DNA of 64,000 bases from Thalassia testudinum (GCA_037157565.1 JAZHRO010000013.1:35716501-35780500); one strand, 5' to 3'. Shown: positions 8,509 through 20,597, counted from the first letter of the stretch. Notes: a model not told the origin generated them from the sequence alone. Program-made: numbers and translations.

Positions 8509-11271
8509 TGATGAGAACCTCATCATGAGTCATAACTAGCTCATTTTGACCCAATACAAAGGATAAAAGCTCCTACATAACTCAAGGAAAGGCTTAACTC
8601 AGAGAATTCTGAGTTTAAGGAGAAAACAAGTCATAAGGGGTAAAAATGTAGTTTTACCAGTATAATCTGCATACAGGGTAATTCAGGGTACAAACATAGG
8701 TCAAAGCAACTTAATAAGAATAAAAGTGGGATGAGATGATCTAGCAAGGGCTACAGCAATTCCAAGGAACTAAATGATAATCTGTAACCCTAAAACAAAC
8801 CCACTTCAATTCACGAGGTTCAAGGCAAAGCAAAAATGGAATAAACCCTCTAAAATTCATATAAAAATAATCTCTAGGGTTTAGAACCTTCAATTTGACC
8901 TTAGGAACCCATCTTGACCTACATTGAGAACCATACCCAATTAATAACTTAATTTAGGTTTTTGCGTAAATTGACCAGTCAAACAAGGTTTAATCTAGAA
9001 ATAAAATTCACCATCAGATTCCTTAGGTCCTAATTAGTCATGTATAAAAACTTGAGCCTAAGAAGAAACCTTCTTGACCAACTTTACACTTTGGTCCTCA
9101 TATATTTACTTTTTGGCCCTCAACTTTTGAACCCTCGCATTTTGGCCCCTAACTCTCCTTCGTTCTTTGCGTTCAGGTCCCCCCTGCAAAACCTGCCAGC
9201 ACCATGCTCTGGCGACCTTGAGCGGAGCATGGCGCCGCGCAGGGTAAGGGGGAGAGCCTGGCAAGTAAACCGGGGGTGCCCTGCGTCGTCAGCCGTCGCA
9301 GGGACACCCCCCTGGTCGCTGTAACCCACCATACCGGCCGTGCGAACGCACGGACGGTATGGGTTTCCATCTCCGGCGTCCTCCGGCGAGGGAGACACGT
9401 CGTCTCCCTCCGCCTTCCTCCCTGATTCGGTCCCTATAAATACCCCCGTCGCTCCACCGTTCTTCGCAGCTCGGATCTGACGGAGAAAATCCCCAACTTT
9501 CCTCTCTTCTCACTCCGGCAGACGCCCACCAGCTCCGGCGGTTCTTCCTCCTCCTCCTCTTCGCTCTGCCGCAATACCAGCAGCAGAGACTTCTTCCCCT
9601 GCTCTTCCCGCGCCACGCCGCACCCAGCTGGCACCTCTCCGGCCCTCTGCTCGCCGCCGCCCCTTCCCCCGGGCATCTTCTTCTCCGGCGACAGTCGATA
9701 CGACTGTCGCCCGCTCCGGCCCCTCCTCCTCCTGCTAAGTAGGTAGAACTCCTCCTCTTCCTCCCCTCTTCCTTTTCCTCACTTTAAACATCTACTGTCG
9801 CCCTCGATTCAGACCCCTCACCCTCACCTTCTCCGCCTCCGGCCATCCTCCGACGAGCCGCTCCCATCACTCCAGCAACCCACACGGCTCGCCGACCACC
9901 GCAGAACCTCCCCCTCCTCACCCTGATCAACCCCCGCCCTTCCACTTCCCCCACATCACCCTCTGCAACTCCACCGAACAAACCCATCTTCCGACCCACA
10001 GTCCGACCTAGGGCAGCCCTTGCACGCCGCCCCACGCCTCGCCACCACCCACACGAGCTTCGCCGCACTCTGGCGAAGCTCCCGGCACCTTCTGATTAGG
10101 CCGAGAGGCCGTTTTGCTGTAAACAGGTCACCCGTCCTCCGCAGCCATTGCCGTGCAGAAGGAGCTGCTTCCTCCTGCAGCTGCAGGCGTGCCACGCCCA
10201 GATTCGACTCCCAGGCCGTGCGAGGCATTTCGACAAAGCGTCAGGCTGCAGCTGAAGCGAAGCCCCCGCGCGAAGGCCTCGCGTAACGCCGCGATTACCA
10301 GCTGTTTCCTCCGCGCAGGCGCCAACTCGGGGTGGGACATTTAGTCCCACCTCGGAAAACTCTGAAGAGGCGCAGCGGTATAAAGTGAAAAAGTGCTGGA
10401 GGCTTATTGCCTCAGCACACGGGGTGAGGTCCCCTTCACCCGCCCGGTTATCCGGTCTCGTCCGCGCTCACGCCCCGCGGACCTGGCCCGACCCGACTTA
10501 GACTGACCTGCACTCCTCGCCCACCACGCACGCCGGTGGGCCTGGACCCGGGCGCGACCCGTACCCGGCAGCTCTGGGAGAGCTTTCCCAAGAGTGGCTT
10601 CTGTGAGAGAGAGACGCGGGGGGAGGGTAGAGATAGGTTTTGCCCCTCTCTGATCAAGCTGTGTAAGTGTGCAGGCACAGGTGAAGAAGAACCGTGGAAG
10701 AAGACGAAGGCTGAAGGAAGGAGGATCACCGAGCGGCACTGTAGCAGCGGCGGTTTAAGTCGTCTGATTGGAAAATCAGACGACGTCCTGAAGGCAAGGA
10801 AGGAGAAGGAAGGCGAGGCAGAGGAGAACGCAGAGAGGCCAAGACAAGAACTGAAAGAAGAAAAAGAGCACGAGAAGAAGATCTGAAGAAAGGAAAAGAA
10901 AGGAAAGAAAGAAGAAGAAGAAGAACAGGACCGCTCTGCAGAAGAAAGGAAAGAAAGAAGAAGAAGAACAGGACCGCTCTGCAGAAGAAAGAAAAGAAGA
11001 AAGAAGAAGAACAGAAAGAAGAGAGCAGAAGATCTGAGAAGGAAGAAGAGGAGAAGCAAAGAGAAAAGAAGAAAAGCCAACAAATTCTCTCTCTCTCTCT
11101 TTCTTTATTTTTGTAAAAGAAACTTGTACCCCTAGAATACAACTTGCTCCCTGAGTTTGACCTCGGGAACTCTTTATTTCCGAGTAACAAATTGTATTAA
11201 ACTGGTAATCACCTCCCTCTATACTATACTACGACGACATAATAAAACTATAGAGGAAGGAACCCCCACCA
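8509..11271 (+). repeat. 3' LTR of C
   Basis: 2763 bp, TG...CA, almost identical to 1222-3986, directly preceded by the polypurine tract and followed by the target duplication GGAGG (11272-11276). It includes intact copies of the U3 hairpin (9329-9362), TATAAATA, the USE/TATA module and the hairpin at 10759-10784. In this copy the palindrome GGTGGGAC...GTCCCACC (10331-10351) is perfect, whereas the 5' copy has one substitution. Confidence 0.95.
10344..10641 (+). ncRNA. USE/TATA module and candidate transcript, C 3' LTR
   Basis: GTCCCACCTCG at 10344-10354, TATAAAG at 10379-10385, predicted start GCCTCA at 10409, TTTT at 10638-10641. All distances are identical to the 5' LTR copy. The region between start and T-run has only a few substitutions relative to 3121-3353. 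Confidence 0.45.
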
Positions 11272-11276
11272 GGAGG

Positions 11277-12230
11277 CAATCGTCAAATGATGCCCCAAAA
11301 ACTGAGAAGTCATCCATGAAGACTTCTAGATAATCACCTACCATTTCAGAGAATATGGCAAGCATACACCGCTTTAAAGTTGCGGGTGCATTGTAGAGAC
11401 CGAAAGGCATCCTTCGGAACGCGTATGTCTCGAAGGGGCAGGTGAACGTGGTCTTCTCTTGGTCCTCTGGATGAATCATCACTTGGTTGTAACCGAAGTA
11501 CCCGTCAAGAAAGCAGAAGAATCTATTTCCCACTAGTTTTTCGAGAATCGATCAATAAACGGTAGTGGGAAATAATCCTTCTTCGTGGAGGAGTTGAGTC
11601 TTCGGTAATCTATGTAGACTCTCCACGAGTTGGCTATATGGGTAGGTATGACCTCTCCGATCTTAGTCGTGATGGTGGTGAGCCCTGCCTTCTTAGGCAC
11701 AACCTGGATTGGGCTCACCCAGCAACTGTCGGAGATTGAGTAGATGATCCCTGCATCTAACCACTTAATGACCTCCTTTTTCACGACCTCCTGCAGATTG
11801 GGGTTCAGACGTCTCTACATCTCACGTGAAGGTCGTGCGCCGTCTTCAGAATAGATGCGGTGTGTGCAATAAGAGGGACTTATTCCAGTCAAATCTTCGA
11901 GAGTCCAACCAATGGCTCTACGATGTTGCTGGAGAACAATAATCAGACGGGATTCCTGAACAGGTGTGAGTCTGGAATTTATAATCACCGAAAATATCTG
12001 ATTGGAACCCAAAAAGACATTTCAAATGATCGAGAAGGGGATTGAGTTCTAGAACGGGGTTATCAGCAGCAACGGGTGGGTCAGAGTGGGTGTAGGGTAC
12101 AAGGGTAGGAGTTATGGGTTTATCTAGATCAAGTTCTGACTCCTCTAATTGCGATTTTAGATCTTCTTGTGGTTGATGAGGGATAATCATGTTGTTCTCA
12201 ATTTGTGGTTCATCAACCACAGCTCTGATG
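11277..12230 (-). pseudogene. A pol, first half: reverse transcriptase fingers and palm
   Basis: Minus-strand segments give KKEVIKWLDAGIIYSISDS, WRVYIDYRRLNSSTKKDYF, GYNQVMIHPEDQEKTTFTC, MPFGLYNAPATLKRCM and the catalytic box FMDDFSVFG (near 11310). This is a Ty3/gypsy reverse transcriptase of Athila/Tat type. The two aspartates of the catalytic box are intact, but the reading is broken by stops near 11533, 11813 and 12010. The segment stops at 11277, exactly where element C entered, and resumes at 1221. Confidence 0.9.
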
Positions 12231-12241
12231 TCACAAATTTG

Positions 12242-13081
12242 CTATATCACACCGTAATTAATCCCTTGTTGGGCCTTAAAGATATCAATCTTGAGAGTCT
12301 GATTCCCAAATTTCAGCTCTATCTGGCTCTCTTCACAACTTATGTTGGCCCTTGTAGTGGCCAGAAAAGGTCTCCCTAGTATGATTGGTGTATCCCTTGG
12401 ATTCTCAGGTGCGTCCATGTCTAGAACTATGAAATCTACAGGGAAGTAGAAATCCCGCACCCTAACAATAACATCCTCATGAATTCCCTTAGGTGACTTG
12501 ATGGATCGATCGGCTAATTGCAATGTCACCTCAGTCGGTTTCAGTTCAGATTCTTCTAGGTGGTTAAGCAGGGATGTGGGTATCAGGTTTATGGAGGCAC
12601 CTAGGTCTAATAATGCTCTATCAAACTGGGTTTCACCAATCTTACATGAAATCAGGGGAGTGCCTGGGTCTTTTGCCTTGGGTGGGAGTTTACTCAGGAT
12701 CACAGAGCTGGCTTGCTCTGATAGTACAATTGGACTCCCACTTTTGGTTTGCGGCTTTCGCTGGGGTGTACACACGTTTTTCAAGAATCGTGCATAAGCT
12801 GGTACGTGGCGGATTACATCCATCAAGGGGATGTTTATTTAGACCTGCTCAAAGAGCTTGATCAGGTCCTCAGGAGCCACGGGTTTAGCTGTCCTCTTTC
12901 CCTTGGTCAAGGCCTCGGGAAATGGAACCTTGGTTGGTTCCTCTAGGATAGGTCCAGGTTTTTGATCTGGGACAGGGATAGGAACATCCTGGATAACTAT
13001 CTTAGGGTTTGGGTCACTACCAGGCTTGGAGTGGTCTGGATAATGTGGGTCTTGGGTTGCTTTACCACTACGGGTTGTCAC
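12242..13081 (-). pseudogene. A retroviral-type aspartic protease
   Basis: A linker (12839-13081) is followed by a 194-codon frame holding the protease signature LLDLGASINLIPTSL. The usual DTG/DSG triad reads D-L-G here. A downstream ILGRPFLATTRA motif is the second conserved protease block. The upstream FLKNVCTPQRK is the usual Athila/Tat gag-protease linker. The replacement of Thr/Ser in the triad would probably abolish activity. It lies in the expected order between gag and reverse transcriptase. Confidence 0.85.
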
Positions 13082-13102
13082 AGAATTTAGTCCTACCTGG
13101 TT

Positions 13103-14847
13103 CTAGTTGGGGGTTGGTAAGATGGGCTGCTGCTGTTGGTAACCCGCATAAGAGGTTGATGCTTCCATCCCATCAAGTGATGGAACAGAAGGGGCCTTAT
13201 AGATCAAGTGTGCTTGGACTGGGTTCAGGTTCATAATGCGTCGCTTGGTTGGCACGTTATTCGGGTTAGGTAGAGGTTGAGAAGGAAGTGTGCCTGGTTG
13301 GCGAGAATTTGCCAACTGGACGAGTTGGTTGCGGACCTCTATGATTTCGTCCTTGTGTTGTTTTTGGATAGCCGCATTCGTTCTTTGAATGTCAGCCATA
13401 GTTTGGAGGATGAGGGACATTTGATCTTGGTTGGGCCCGGATGGATAAGTGGGGTTGGGCTGAGGTTGAGGCGGCTGAAAAGGACGAGGGGCTTGTGGAC
13501 AGGGCTGAAAGGGTGGTCTTGGATTCTGAGAATTTCCTGTCTACTGGAAATTAGGATGGTTTCGCCATCCAGGGTTGTAGGTGTTGGAAAATGGGTCATT
13601 CTGGATGGCATTGAGGTCCTCGCAGGTCTGAGGATCCTTAGGAAATTTGGAGAATGGGGGAGTAGAGTTCCCTCGGCAAGAATAGAAAGGATCGGAGGTC
13701 CCTTCGGTCCTGGAGTCAGATGGCGGTGGATACGGGTCCATCCTAAGAGCAGGTCAATGGAAAATGTTCTACACAGTTTCCCTTGCGGAAGGTAGCTGTG
13801 CGAAGGAGTTTTGCGCAGAGGTGGCTCGCTGCAAGTGCTGAGTCAGCTCATCCACCTTCTTCTCAATAATTGAAACCTTGTCCAATCGATTGGCCATTAG
13901 TTCCAGGTTGACTGATGCGGACAGGCCTTGCGTCTCATGTGCTCCCCTAAGATTCATCGCTGCGCGGGTATTCGTCCAGTCGAATAATCCCATGGAGTCA
14001 TTGTTGAAGGAGTTCTCGCACATATTCTTGAGAATCTCCCACACGGTGTCTTCATGTTGACCCATGATATTCCCTCCGCAAGTTGCATTGACGAACAATC
14101 TAATATCTTCACGGAGTCCCTGGTAAAAAGACTGGACTTGTTACCATTTAGGAACTCTGTGATGGGGGCACTTTCTCATGAGATCCTGGAATTGATCCCA
14201 TGCATCATGAAGAGGTTCTCTTGTCTGTTGGGTGAAGTGAGTAATCTGATGGCATAAGACATTTGTCCGACCAACGGAAAAGAACTTCTTTAAAAACTTG
14301 GACTGGAGTTCTTCCAAAGTGTTGATCGGGCGGGTCTGCATCTGATACCAATAAGTCGCCAGTCCATAAGGGAGAAAGAGAACACCTTCATGAGTAAGAT
14401 ATCCCAATTCTGTGCATCTGACTCGAAGGTCTGGGCCAGATGCTTAAGTTGTTTGATATGCTGGAAGGGATCTTCAGAGTTAAGCCTATAGAATTTAGGT
14501 ATGACATGAATCATATTGGGCTTTAATTCAGAATCAGGTCCTCCAGTCAAGATTTTGACTCAAGATTCAATTGCCACCGCAGCGGGATTGTAGTGATCTC
14601 GCATCATGGGGCACTGCGATGGGTTCATGAAATTCTGGAAGAGATCGTTAAGACGCTGGAGCTGGTGCTCAAGATTATTCTCTTCTTCAACAGGCTGAGC
14701 CATGATGGAAGAAGAGGGGGAACTAGGTTCAGAGTCAGAAGAAAGGTCTATGTGGAGTGGTTGTCGCACAAACAAGGGTACCGAGGCTTGGCCTCGGGGA
14801 GAGTGGATTTCTAGAGGAGGTTTCAAGGACCTCCTAACAAACATGCA
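13103..14847 (-). pseudogene. A gag
   Basis: Reading from 14844 down: an N-terminal leader (HSPRGQAS, IDLSSDSEPSS), then capsid-like motifs IHVIPKFYRLNSEDPFQHIK, LEELQSKFLKKFFSVGRTN, ITHFTQQTREPLHDAWDQF and LMRKCPHH. A coiled-coil-like stretch follows (RLDKVSIIEKKVDELTQHLQ), then a basic, Pro/Asn-rich region with YNPGWRNHPNF. These are characteristic of Athila/Tat Gag. There is a stop near 14558, a frameshift between 14290 and 14410, and further breaks. The leader is the part shared with the ORFs of C and E. Confidence 0.88.
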
Positions 14848-15768
14848 CTGGTGGACTGTATGAGGTTAGAAGGTGTTGGACCCAATTAAGACACCCAAAA
14901 TGTGCTGGGTGACTATAGAGGTTTGGGGTGGATGATACCCCTTGATCAGAAGGTCGTCCACCTGAGAATTACCTGGGCAGCTAGAGAGGGTGAGTCCTAC
15001 AAAGACCCCTACACGGTAGAGCGTCCCCACGGGTTACAGGGTTTCCCCCACCCGACCTCTCTTGTCACTGAGATTCCAGGTAGACCAGAACGGGGACCTT
15101 GACCTCTTAAGTTTACCACTTTTAATTAAGATCAAGGTGTTTAGGGTTTCACTTGAACTTTAAGCCTTTTATTGTGCAAAAGTGACCTAATTTGAAGGTT
15201 GGTTGATCCAAGGGATCAACTTTACCTCTTCGTTCCTGTGAGAGCTTATTAGGTCCCTTCTTTTAGTGTTCAAGTGAATTAAGAGCTGGATTTCTTAGGG
15301 TTTCTCTTAATAGATCTTTTCAAGCAATGGTTTAGGCACACATCCTTTTGTAATTTTTAGTTCTTGATTAGAAAATGTGTCTCTAAAAGCCTAACTTAGA
15401 ATCCTAGGTTGGCTCTAATTGGTCCAATTAGTTGCCTCAGAAATGGGTAACTAGGGCTTAATTAAGAAGGTTTTAGCCCTAGTTACTTTAAGTGGATATG
15501 CAGTTAAGATGTGTTGAAAAGTAAAAACCAAGCAACTTTGTGAATTACTAGATATGGAAGACAGGTAGCCCTAGATTGATTTTTCTTTTTCCTCTTTAGA
15601 ATGTGAGGGGCTTAAAAGAAAGAGGGTTGAGGGTTACCTGTCCTCTAGTGTGTTTGTTGTGCGGCTGCTTTGTTCTTCCTTGCCTTCCTTTCCTACACAA
15701 CAAAAGAGAGATTAAATTAGTATAAAAATCAGAAAATATGATTTTGAAGCTTCTAAAATGCCTGTTGC
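14848..15768 (-). other. Untranslated leader of A
   Basis: This lies between the primer site and gag. It is similar in long blocks to 54480-55380 (E leader, same strand) and to 4010-4870 (C leader, opposite strand). No ORF is supportable. Confidence 0.6.
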
Positions 15769-15786
15769 TCCCCAGCAATGGCACCA
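15769..15786 (-). other. Primer-binding site of A, mutated tRNA-Asp type
   Basis: On the minus strand it reads TGGTGCCATTGCTGGGGA, three transitions away from the perfect tRNA-Asp complement seen in C and F. The changes are of the C-to-T or G-to-A kind expected from decay of methylated cytosines. Confidence 0.8.
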
Positions 15787-16474
15787 AAAATAATCGAGTG
15801 CTACGACGAGATCGTGGTTTTCATTCGTTGAAGTATAGTTTGAAAACGTCGTATAAACGATTATCAATTTTATTTACTCGAAATTTAAAAACTTCTGAGG
15901 TCGAACACAATGAGCAATTCGGCATTTTAGAAGCAAAATCACAATTCTCACAATATGATATTTAACAAGGATATAAGTGAAAGTTTATGTATAAGAACAC
16001 TAAAAAGAAAGTAGCAATGGAAGAGGAAATATGTTCTTGATGGCTTCTCCCTTCCTCTCTTTCTTGCTTTTCTTTTCTCTTCTTGGTCGCACTCTTTTCC
16101 TTCTTTCTTTCTCTGTCTTTCTTTTCTCAGACGTCTGATTCTGTGAATCAGATGGCTTATCTTGCAGATTGCTACAGTGATTCTTCTCTTTTGTCTTCTT
16201 CTTCTTTCCTTTCTGCTGCAGTTCCTTCTTCTTTCTTCTTCTCTTTCTCTACAGCTGCCTCCTTGGCTTCTTCTCTTCTTGAGCTGCTGCGCCTCCTCCT
16301 TGCCTTCCTTTTCTTCTGCGACTCCTTCTTCCCTTCCTTCCTCTTTCTCTTCTTCGCAGCTGCTTCTTCTTCCTCTGCAGCTTCTCCTTTCCTTCAATTG
16401 CTTCCTCTTCCTCTTCATTTCCTCTTCCCCGCAGCTGCTTCTTCTTCCTCCTTTCCTGCTCAACATAGAGAAGC

Positions 16475-16778
16475 AAAACCTACCGCCTACCCTCCCCACA
16501 TCTCTCTCTCTCTGTTTCAGACCAGGGTACGCTCTCCCAGAGCCTTCTCGGGTTATCGGGTCGGGCATGTGTGCCCGGGACCAGGCGCACCGACGTGGGT
16601 GGTGCGTGAGGAGTGCACAGGTAGTCGGGTCAGGCAGCTAAGTCCGCGGAGGCAAGTTGCGGACGAGGCGTGAGCGAGTGAGGGCGAGGGACCTCACCCA
16701 TATGTTCTGAGGCAACCTAAAGAAAATACAAAAATAATAAAAGGCGCTAACCTGCGCTGGGCGTTTCCAAGGTGGGAC
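16475..16778 (-). ncRNA. USE/TATA-like module and candidate transcript in A LTR
   Basis: Minus strand: GTCCCACCTTG (16778-16768), then an AT-rich TTTTATTATTTTT stretch starting 25 nt later, GCCTCAG at 16713 (54 nt after the USE-like word) and TTTT at 16478-16475, giving 239 nt. The TATA element is weaker than in C. The stem at 16585-16591/16601-16607 keeps a 9-nt loop with CGCACC/GGTGCG instead of CCCACC/GGTGGG in C. Confidence 0.42.
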
Positions 16779-17648
16779 TAAAGTCACACCCGCTTCTGCT
16801 GGTGCCCGTAGGGGGAAGGTCTGTGCAATTGGTGCAGCTGGGGTCGATGAAAGCCCTGATTGCCATGTGCGTAAGGCTTGTAGAGGGATTCCGCGCACCT
16901 GGGATGCGTTTTCCTGGAGTGGGCTGTCCTGAAGCGAGCGAGGGAGCTCCTTCACACTTTTGCTAATGGCGGCGGAGGTGCGAACCTGAAATGCACAAAT
17001 ACGGCCTCGTGGCCCTGTTAGACCATAGGAAAAGCTTTGCCGTATCACGGCAAAGGTGAGGCGGGGGTTGGATGGCCACGGGGTGACCTAGGTGTGTGTG
17101 CCGTGAAGGTGGGTTAGGTCGGTGGAGGTGTGGAGTGTGTGTGGCGGGCAATGGAGATGGGGAAAGTGCCCAGTGGATGGTGGTGGAGGTTTTGAGGGGT
17201 CTGGCGAGGTGGATGGAGGCGTGGAGCGGCGGGAACACCTCGTCGGTGGTCTGGTCGGAGGTGGGAATGATGGTGGTGGTCAGCGGCAGTCGAGGCACGA
17301 AAATAGAAATAAAGTGAGGAAAATGAAAGGTAGGGAGAGAGGAGCTTATTTGTGGGACTTGAAGTGAAAGGGGGAGGCGGAGGGCGAGCGGCGCGTGTCT
17401 ACCGTCGCCGGAGACGAAGGCCTTGAGATGGAGAGGCGACGACGACGAGGGAGTCAGAAAAGCTTGCGCGGGTACTGCGCGATGCGGAGTGAGGCGGAGA
17501 TGGCTCTGCCACTGGTACGGTGGCAGAGCGACAAGAAGAGGGACGGAGAGTCGCCGGAGCCTGCGGCGGATGATCAGAGGAGGAGACGAATTTGGAGGGA
17601 TTTCTTCGGCTAAATCAGGCTTGGAGGATGCGGCAGAGGGTGTCGCTC

Positions 17649-17758
17649 CTTAAATAGGCGTCGGCCGGTCGCGAAGTGTGCAAAAGAGGGAAAAACCCCG
17701 CCGGAGACGTGGGCAGACGGAGACCCATACCTCTTGTGCGTTCGCACGAGAGGTATGG
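17649..17758 (-). promoter_or_regulatory. U3 hairpin and TATA-like box of A LTR
   Basis: Hairpin 17725-17758: arms CCATACCTCTTGTGCG and CGCACGAGAGGTATGG around TT, with one wobble-type mismatch in 16. About 70 bp further along the minus strand is TATTTAAGG (17657-17649), followed by a GC-rich leader-like stretch. The spacing matches C and E. Confidence 0.6.
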
Positions 17759-18580
17759 CGACTGATAGGGCATGGGAGCTAGCCCATGCGGTAGGTGGCT
17801 TCGTAGGGAGCTCCCCTTTCAAATCTGGGGCCGACTCCTCATGCATGCGCGGTGCCATCCTCCGCGCAAAGTCACCAGAGGTATGGCCTGCGCATGCGGG
17901 TGGCAGAGGGACCCAATTGAAGAAGATGACAGAAAATAAGGGGGGTCTTTGCAAGGTTTCAAAAAGTTAAGGGTCAAAAAGTAATTATTGAGGACTATTT
18001 TGTAAAGTGGGTCAAGACGACCTTCCCTTAGGTCTAAATTTTGGTATAAACCTAATTTGGACCTAAAGAATCCAATGTTGATGTTGGATTTTAGGTTTGA
18101 CCATGTTTGACTGGATATTTTGCACAAAAACTCAAATTAGGTCAAAAATTGGGTATGGTTGTCAATCTAGATCAAGATAGGTTCCAACGGCCAAATTGAA
18201 GGTTTTAAACCCTATGGGATGTTTTTTCATGAATTTTAGAGGGTTCAATTAATTTTTATCTTGCTTGGTACTTCGTGAATTAAAGTGGATTTGTTTTAGT
18301 GTTACAGAATATCATTTAATTCCCAGATTTTATCATAACCCTTTTCTGACCAAACCATCCCACTTTTTCTCTTATCAAGTCCACTTGACCTATGTCTAGA
18401 CCCTTAGAAATCCTGTTCATGTATTGCAATGGTAAAATTACAGTTTTACCCCTTGTGTAATGTTTTATTATCTGCTCAACAATTCCCTGATTTAGGCCTT
18501 CCCTTAGGTTTTGTAGGAGCTTTTGTTCAATTTATTAAGTCAAAATGTGCTATTTAGGGTTCATGATGAGGTTCTCATCA

Positions 18581-19793
18581 GCGAGGATGGCGTCGGGCGC
18601 GTACTGCTAACGTCGGAGACGAAGGCGCTCAGAGAGGGATGGTCGGGGAGCAGGAAGGGGAGACAAGGGTGTCGACAGGTGCTGCGCGACGCGGATGAAT
18701 GCAAGGAAGAAGAACCTACCACTGGTATTGTGGTTATGCGACGAGGGAGATCAAGGAAGGTTGTCGGAGCTTGATGAGCGAATCGGCCGGAGGAGGAGAG
18801 AAGAATTTGAGGGTGTTTTCGATCGATTTCAAGCTCGGAGGAGTCAGTTGAATCTGGGGCTTCGTAAATTGACCTCTGGAAGGGGATTTGTGCTTGGAAG
18901 CTTGGTATGCTCGTCGTAGATGGAAACTTCAAAAGAGACCCAAATCTCTCATGCGTTCGCATGAGAGATTGGGTAATAATTAGGGCATCAAACCGAGTTC
19001 ACATTGGAGGGATTTTTTCATAGAATCTCCCTTCCAATTTTGAAGGGGATTCTCTGAGAAATCAGGGAGAAACCACCTTCTAAAGCTCACTGGAGTAGGA
19101 TTCCTCTGCTATAATGGTGGAGGGACCTAATTGCGAGAACGATGAAGAAGCTAGGGGGCTTTTGCAAAGGTTTTTGAAAGATAGGGGTACAAATGTATTC
19201 AGGCTGGACCTATTGCAAAGTGGGTCAAGTTGAGTTCCCCTTAGGTCCAAATTTTGGTGCAAACCTAATTTGGACCTAAAGAATCCAATGGTGAAGTTGG
19301 ATTTTGGGTTTGACCACGTTTGACTAGGTAATTTATGCAAAAACTTAATTTAGGGCAAATATCTATCTAAGACACCATTCTAGGTCAAGATGGGTTATAA
19401 TGGCCAATTTGAAAGTTATAAACCCTAGAGAATATTTTTCTATAATTTTTAAAGGGTTTAGGTGAATTTTATCCTGACCAGAACCTTGGTTAATTAAGCG
19501 GGTCTGTTTTAGGGTTTCAAGAAGTTATTTAATTCACAGGGTACACACAAACCCTTTTCTATCAAATCCAACCCACTTTTTATTTTGTTAAAACCTTTTG
19601 ACCTGTGTTTAGCCCTTGAGAAAATCTGCTGTTGTACTGCAATGGTAAAATTATAGCTTTACCCCTTGTTTCTTACTTTTCTTTCAGAAAGGTTATTCAG
19701 TGAATTATGACCTTTAGTTGATTATGTAGGAGCTTTTATTCTCTTCATTGGGTCAAAATGAGCTAGCTAGGGCTCATGATGGTGTTCCCATTA
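18581..19793 (-). repeat. LTR fragment B, same family as A, C and E
   Basis: This is the outer (U3) part of an LTR. Its minus-strand start is a decayed TGATGAG palindrome at 19793-19777, and it carries the U3 hairpin (18938-18974, ATCTCTCATGCG/CGCATGAGAGAT core). It is cut at 18580 by the insertion of A. Its outer edge 19793 abuts the interior of the Tekay LTR at 19794, so B had itself inserted into element T. The rest of B lies beyond the left edge. Confidence 0.78.
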
Positions 19794-20597
19794 GCTACCA
19801 TTACGTGAAGAAATTCGTACGAAAAACAATGATGTTTCGTTTACGGAAAACCGACATCGTTTGGGCTTTGAACCGGCCTAAAACACAAGGTCTGACAGAA
19901 ATGAGACGTTTGGGAAAGGGGGCTAGACGTCTTAAACCAACTCACAGGCATACCTCTCTCGAGCGCCTCTATCGGATGTTTGGAACACAGTGCTGATGTC
20001 TGGGGGTTCTATCAGACGCCTAGAGATGCTCCCGGACGTCTGAAACTGCATCGGTCTTTGCTCCACCGTGCCTCCCAACCTCTGACACATGTGTACGCAT
20101 TGTCAGGACTTGGCAGAGAAAAATACGAAAAATATATCTCTACCAGATGTCTCATTCTACCTTCGGATGTCTGGATGTTGATCCGGACGTCTGATTCTGC
20201 GGAAAAATGACTTCCGCGGAACCGCTCTTAGCTTTCCTTGCCGCAGACGTTGCAGCAAAGCAGCATAGCACCCTCCGCTCTCACGCTCACTCACGATCAG
20301 CTCTCAGCTCTCTGCTCGCTCTCTCCCTCTCTGACTTAGCGTGAGACGAAGTGGAGGAGGACTTATAAAGGGAGAGGAAGTGAGGGGGAGGGTATGGCGT
20401 CGCAGGGAGTGGCGTAAGGTGCGGGGATGGCCGTCACAGGTGAGGCGTGAGGCATGGGCGAGGGAGTGTCGTGCGCATGGTACGCGCCGAAAAGAAAAAG
20501 CATTTTCAGACGTCTGGCTTTCTCTTCAGACGTCTTGACAGACGTTTGGGAAACACTCTAGACGCCTTAAGGGACTAAAAGGTGATGGGTCGTTTCA
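19794..20597 (-). repeat. 3' LTR of T (outer part only)
   Basis: It matches 30080-30906 along its length. It begins on the minus strand with TGAAACGACCCATCACC at 20597. It contains many AGACGTCTG-type words, a TTATAAAG-type box near 20366, and the GATTCTGCGGAA/TTCCGCGGAACC hairpin near 20190-20222. It is truncated at 19794 by B. Confidence 0.82.

Larger units (their letters stand above)
1222..11271 (+). mobile_element. Complete non-autonomous Athila-related LTR element C
   Basis: Two near-identical LTRs (1222-3986 and 8509-11271, both TG...CA) flank a 4.5-kb interior. The interior has a primer site complementary to tRNA-Asp directly after the 5' LTR, one long ORF, and a purine-rich tract ending at 8508. 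A perfect 5-bp target duplication GGAGG lies at 1217-1221 and 11272-11276. I counted roughly 30 substitutions between the LTRs by eye (about 1%), so insertion is recent relative to the rest of the nest. No gag, protease, reverse transcriptase or integrase is present. Movement would need proteins from an autonomous relative; element A, which shares leader and LTR ancestry, represents the likely source lineage. Confidence 0.93.
1..18580 (-). mobile_element. Athila-lineage LTR retrotransposon A (left end outside window)
   Basis: Reading right to left: a 5' LTR (15792-18580), a tRNA-Asp-type primer site (15769-15786), a leader, then gag, protease, reverse transcriptase, RNase H and the zinc finger of integrase, where the window ends. 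The catalytic integrase core and 3' LTR would lie left of position 1. Element C (1222-11271) interrupts the reverse transcriptase; removing C and one copy of its 5-bp duplication rejoins the two coding halves in frame. Athila lineage is inferred from the gag sequence style, the FMDD reverse transcriptase box and the tRNA-Asp primer site. Several stops and frameshifts show A is dead. Its right edge (18580) abuts a related LTR fragment B, so A inserted into B. Confidence 0.85.
15792..18580 (-). repeat. 5' LTR of A
   Basis: About 2.79 kb. It starts on the minus strand with TGATGAGAACCTCATCA (18580-18564), like C and E. The inner end is degenerate, so the boundary at 15792 is inferred from the 5-nt gap to the primer site. 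It holds the U3 hairpin (17725-17758), a TATTTAAGG TATA-like box (17657-17649), the USE/TATA-like module and a CT-rich tract. The 3' partner is outside the window. Confidence 0.82.

Noticed and set aside
16083..16673. 196- and 159-codon plus-strand ORFs
   Set aside because: CT-rich tract of A's LTR read as Ser/Leu/Phe; the same artefact recurs in E (48408-48758 and 55570-56082).
15792..19793. A and B LTRs as a simple tandem LTR pair of one element
   Set aside because: B is cut in mid-U3 exactly at A's terminal palindrome, and B's own terminus abuts the Tekay LTR; nesting explains both junctions.
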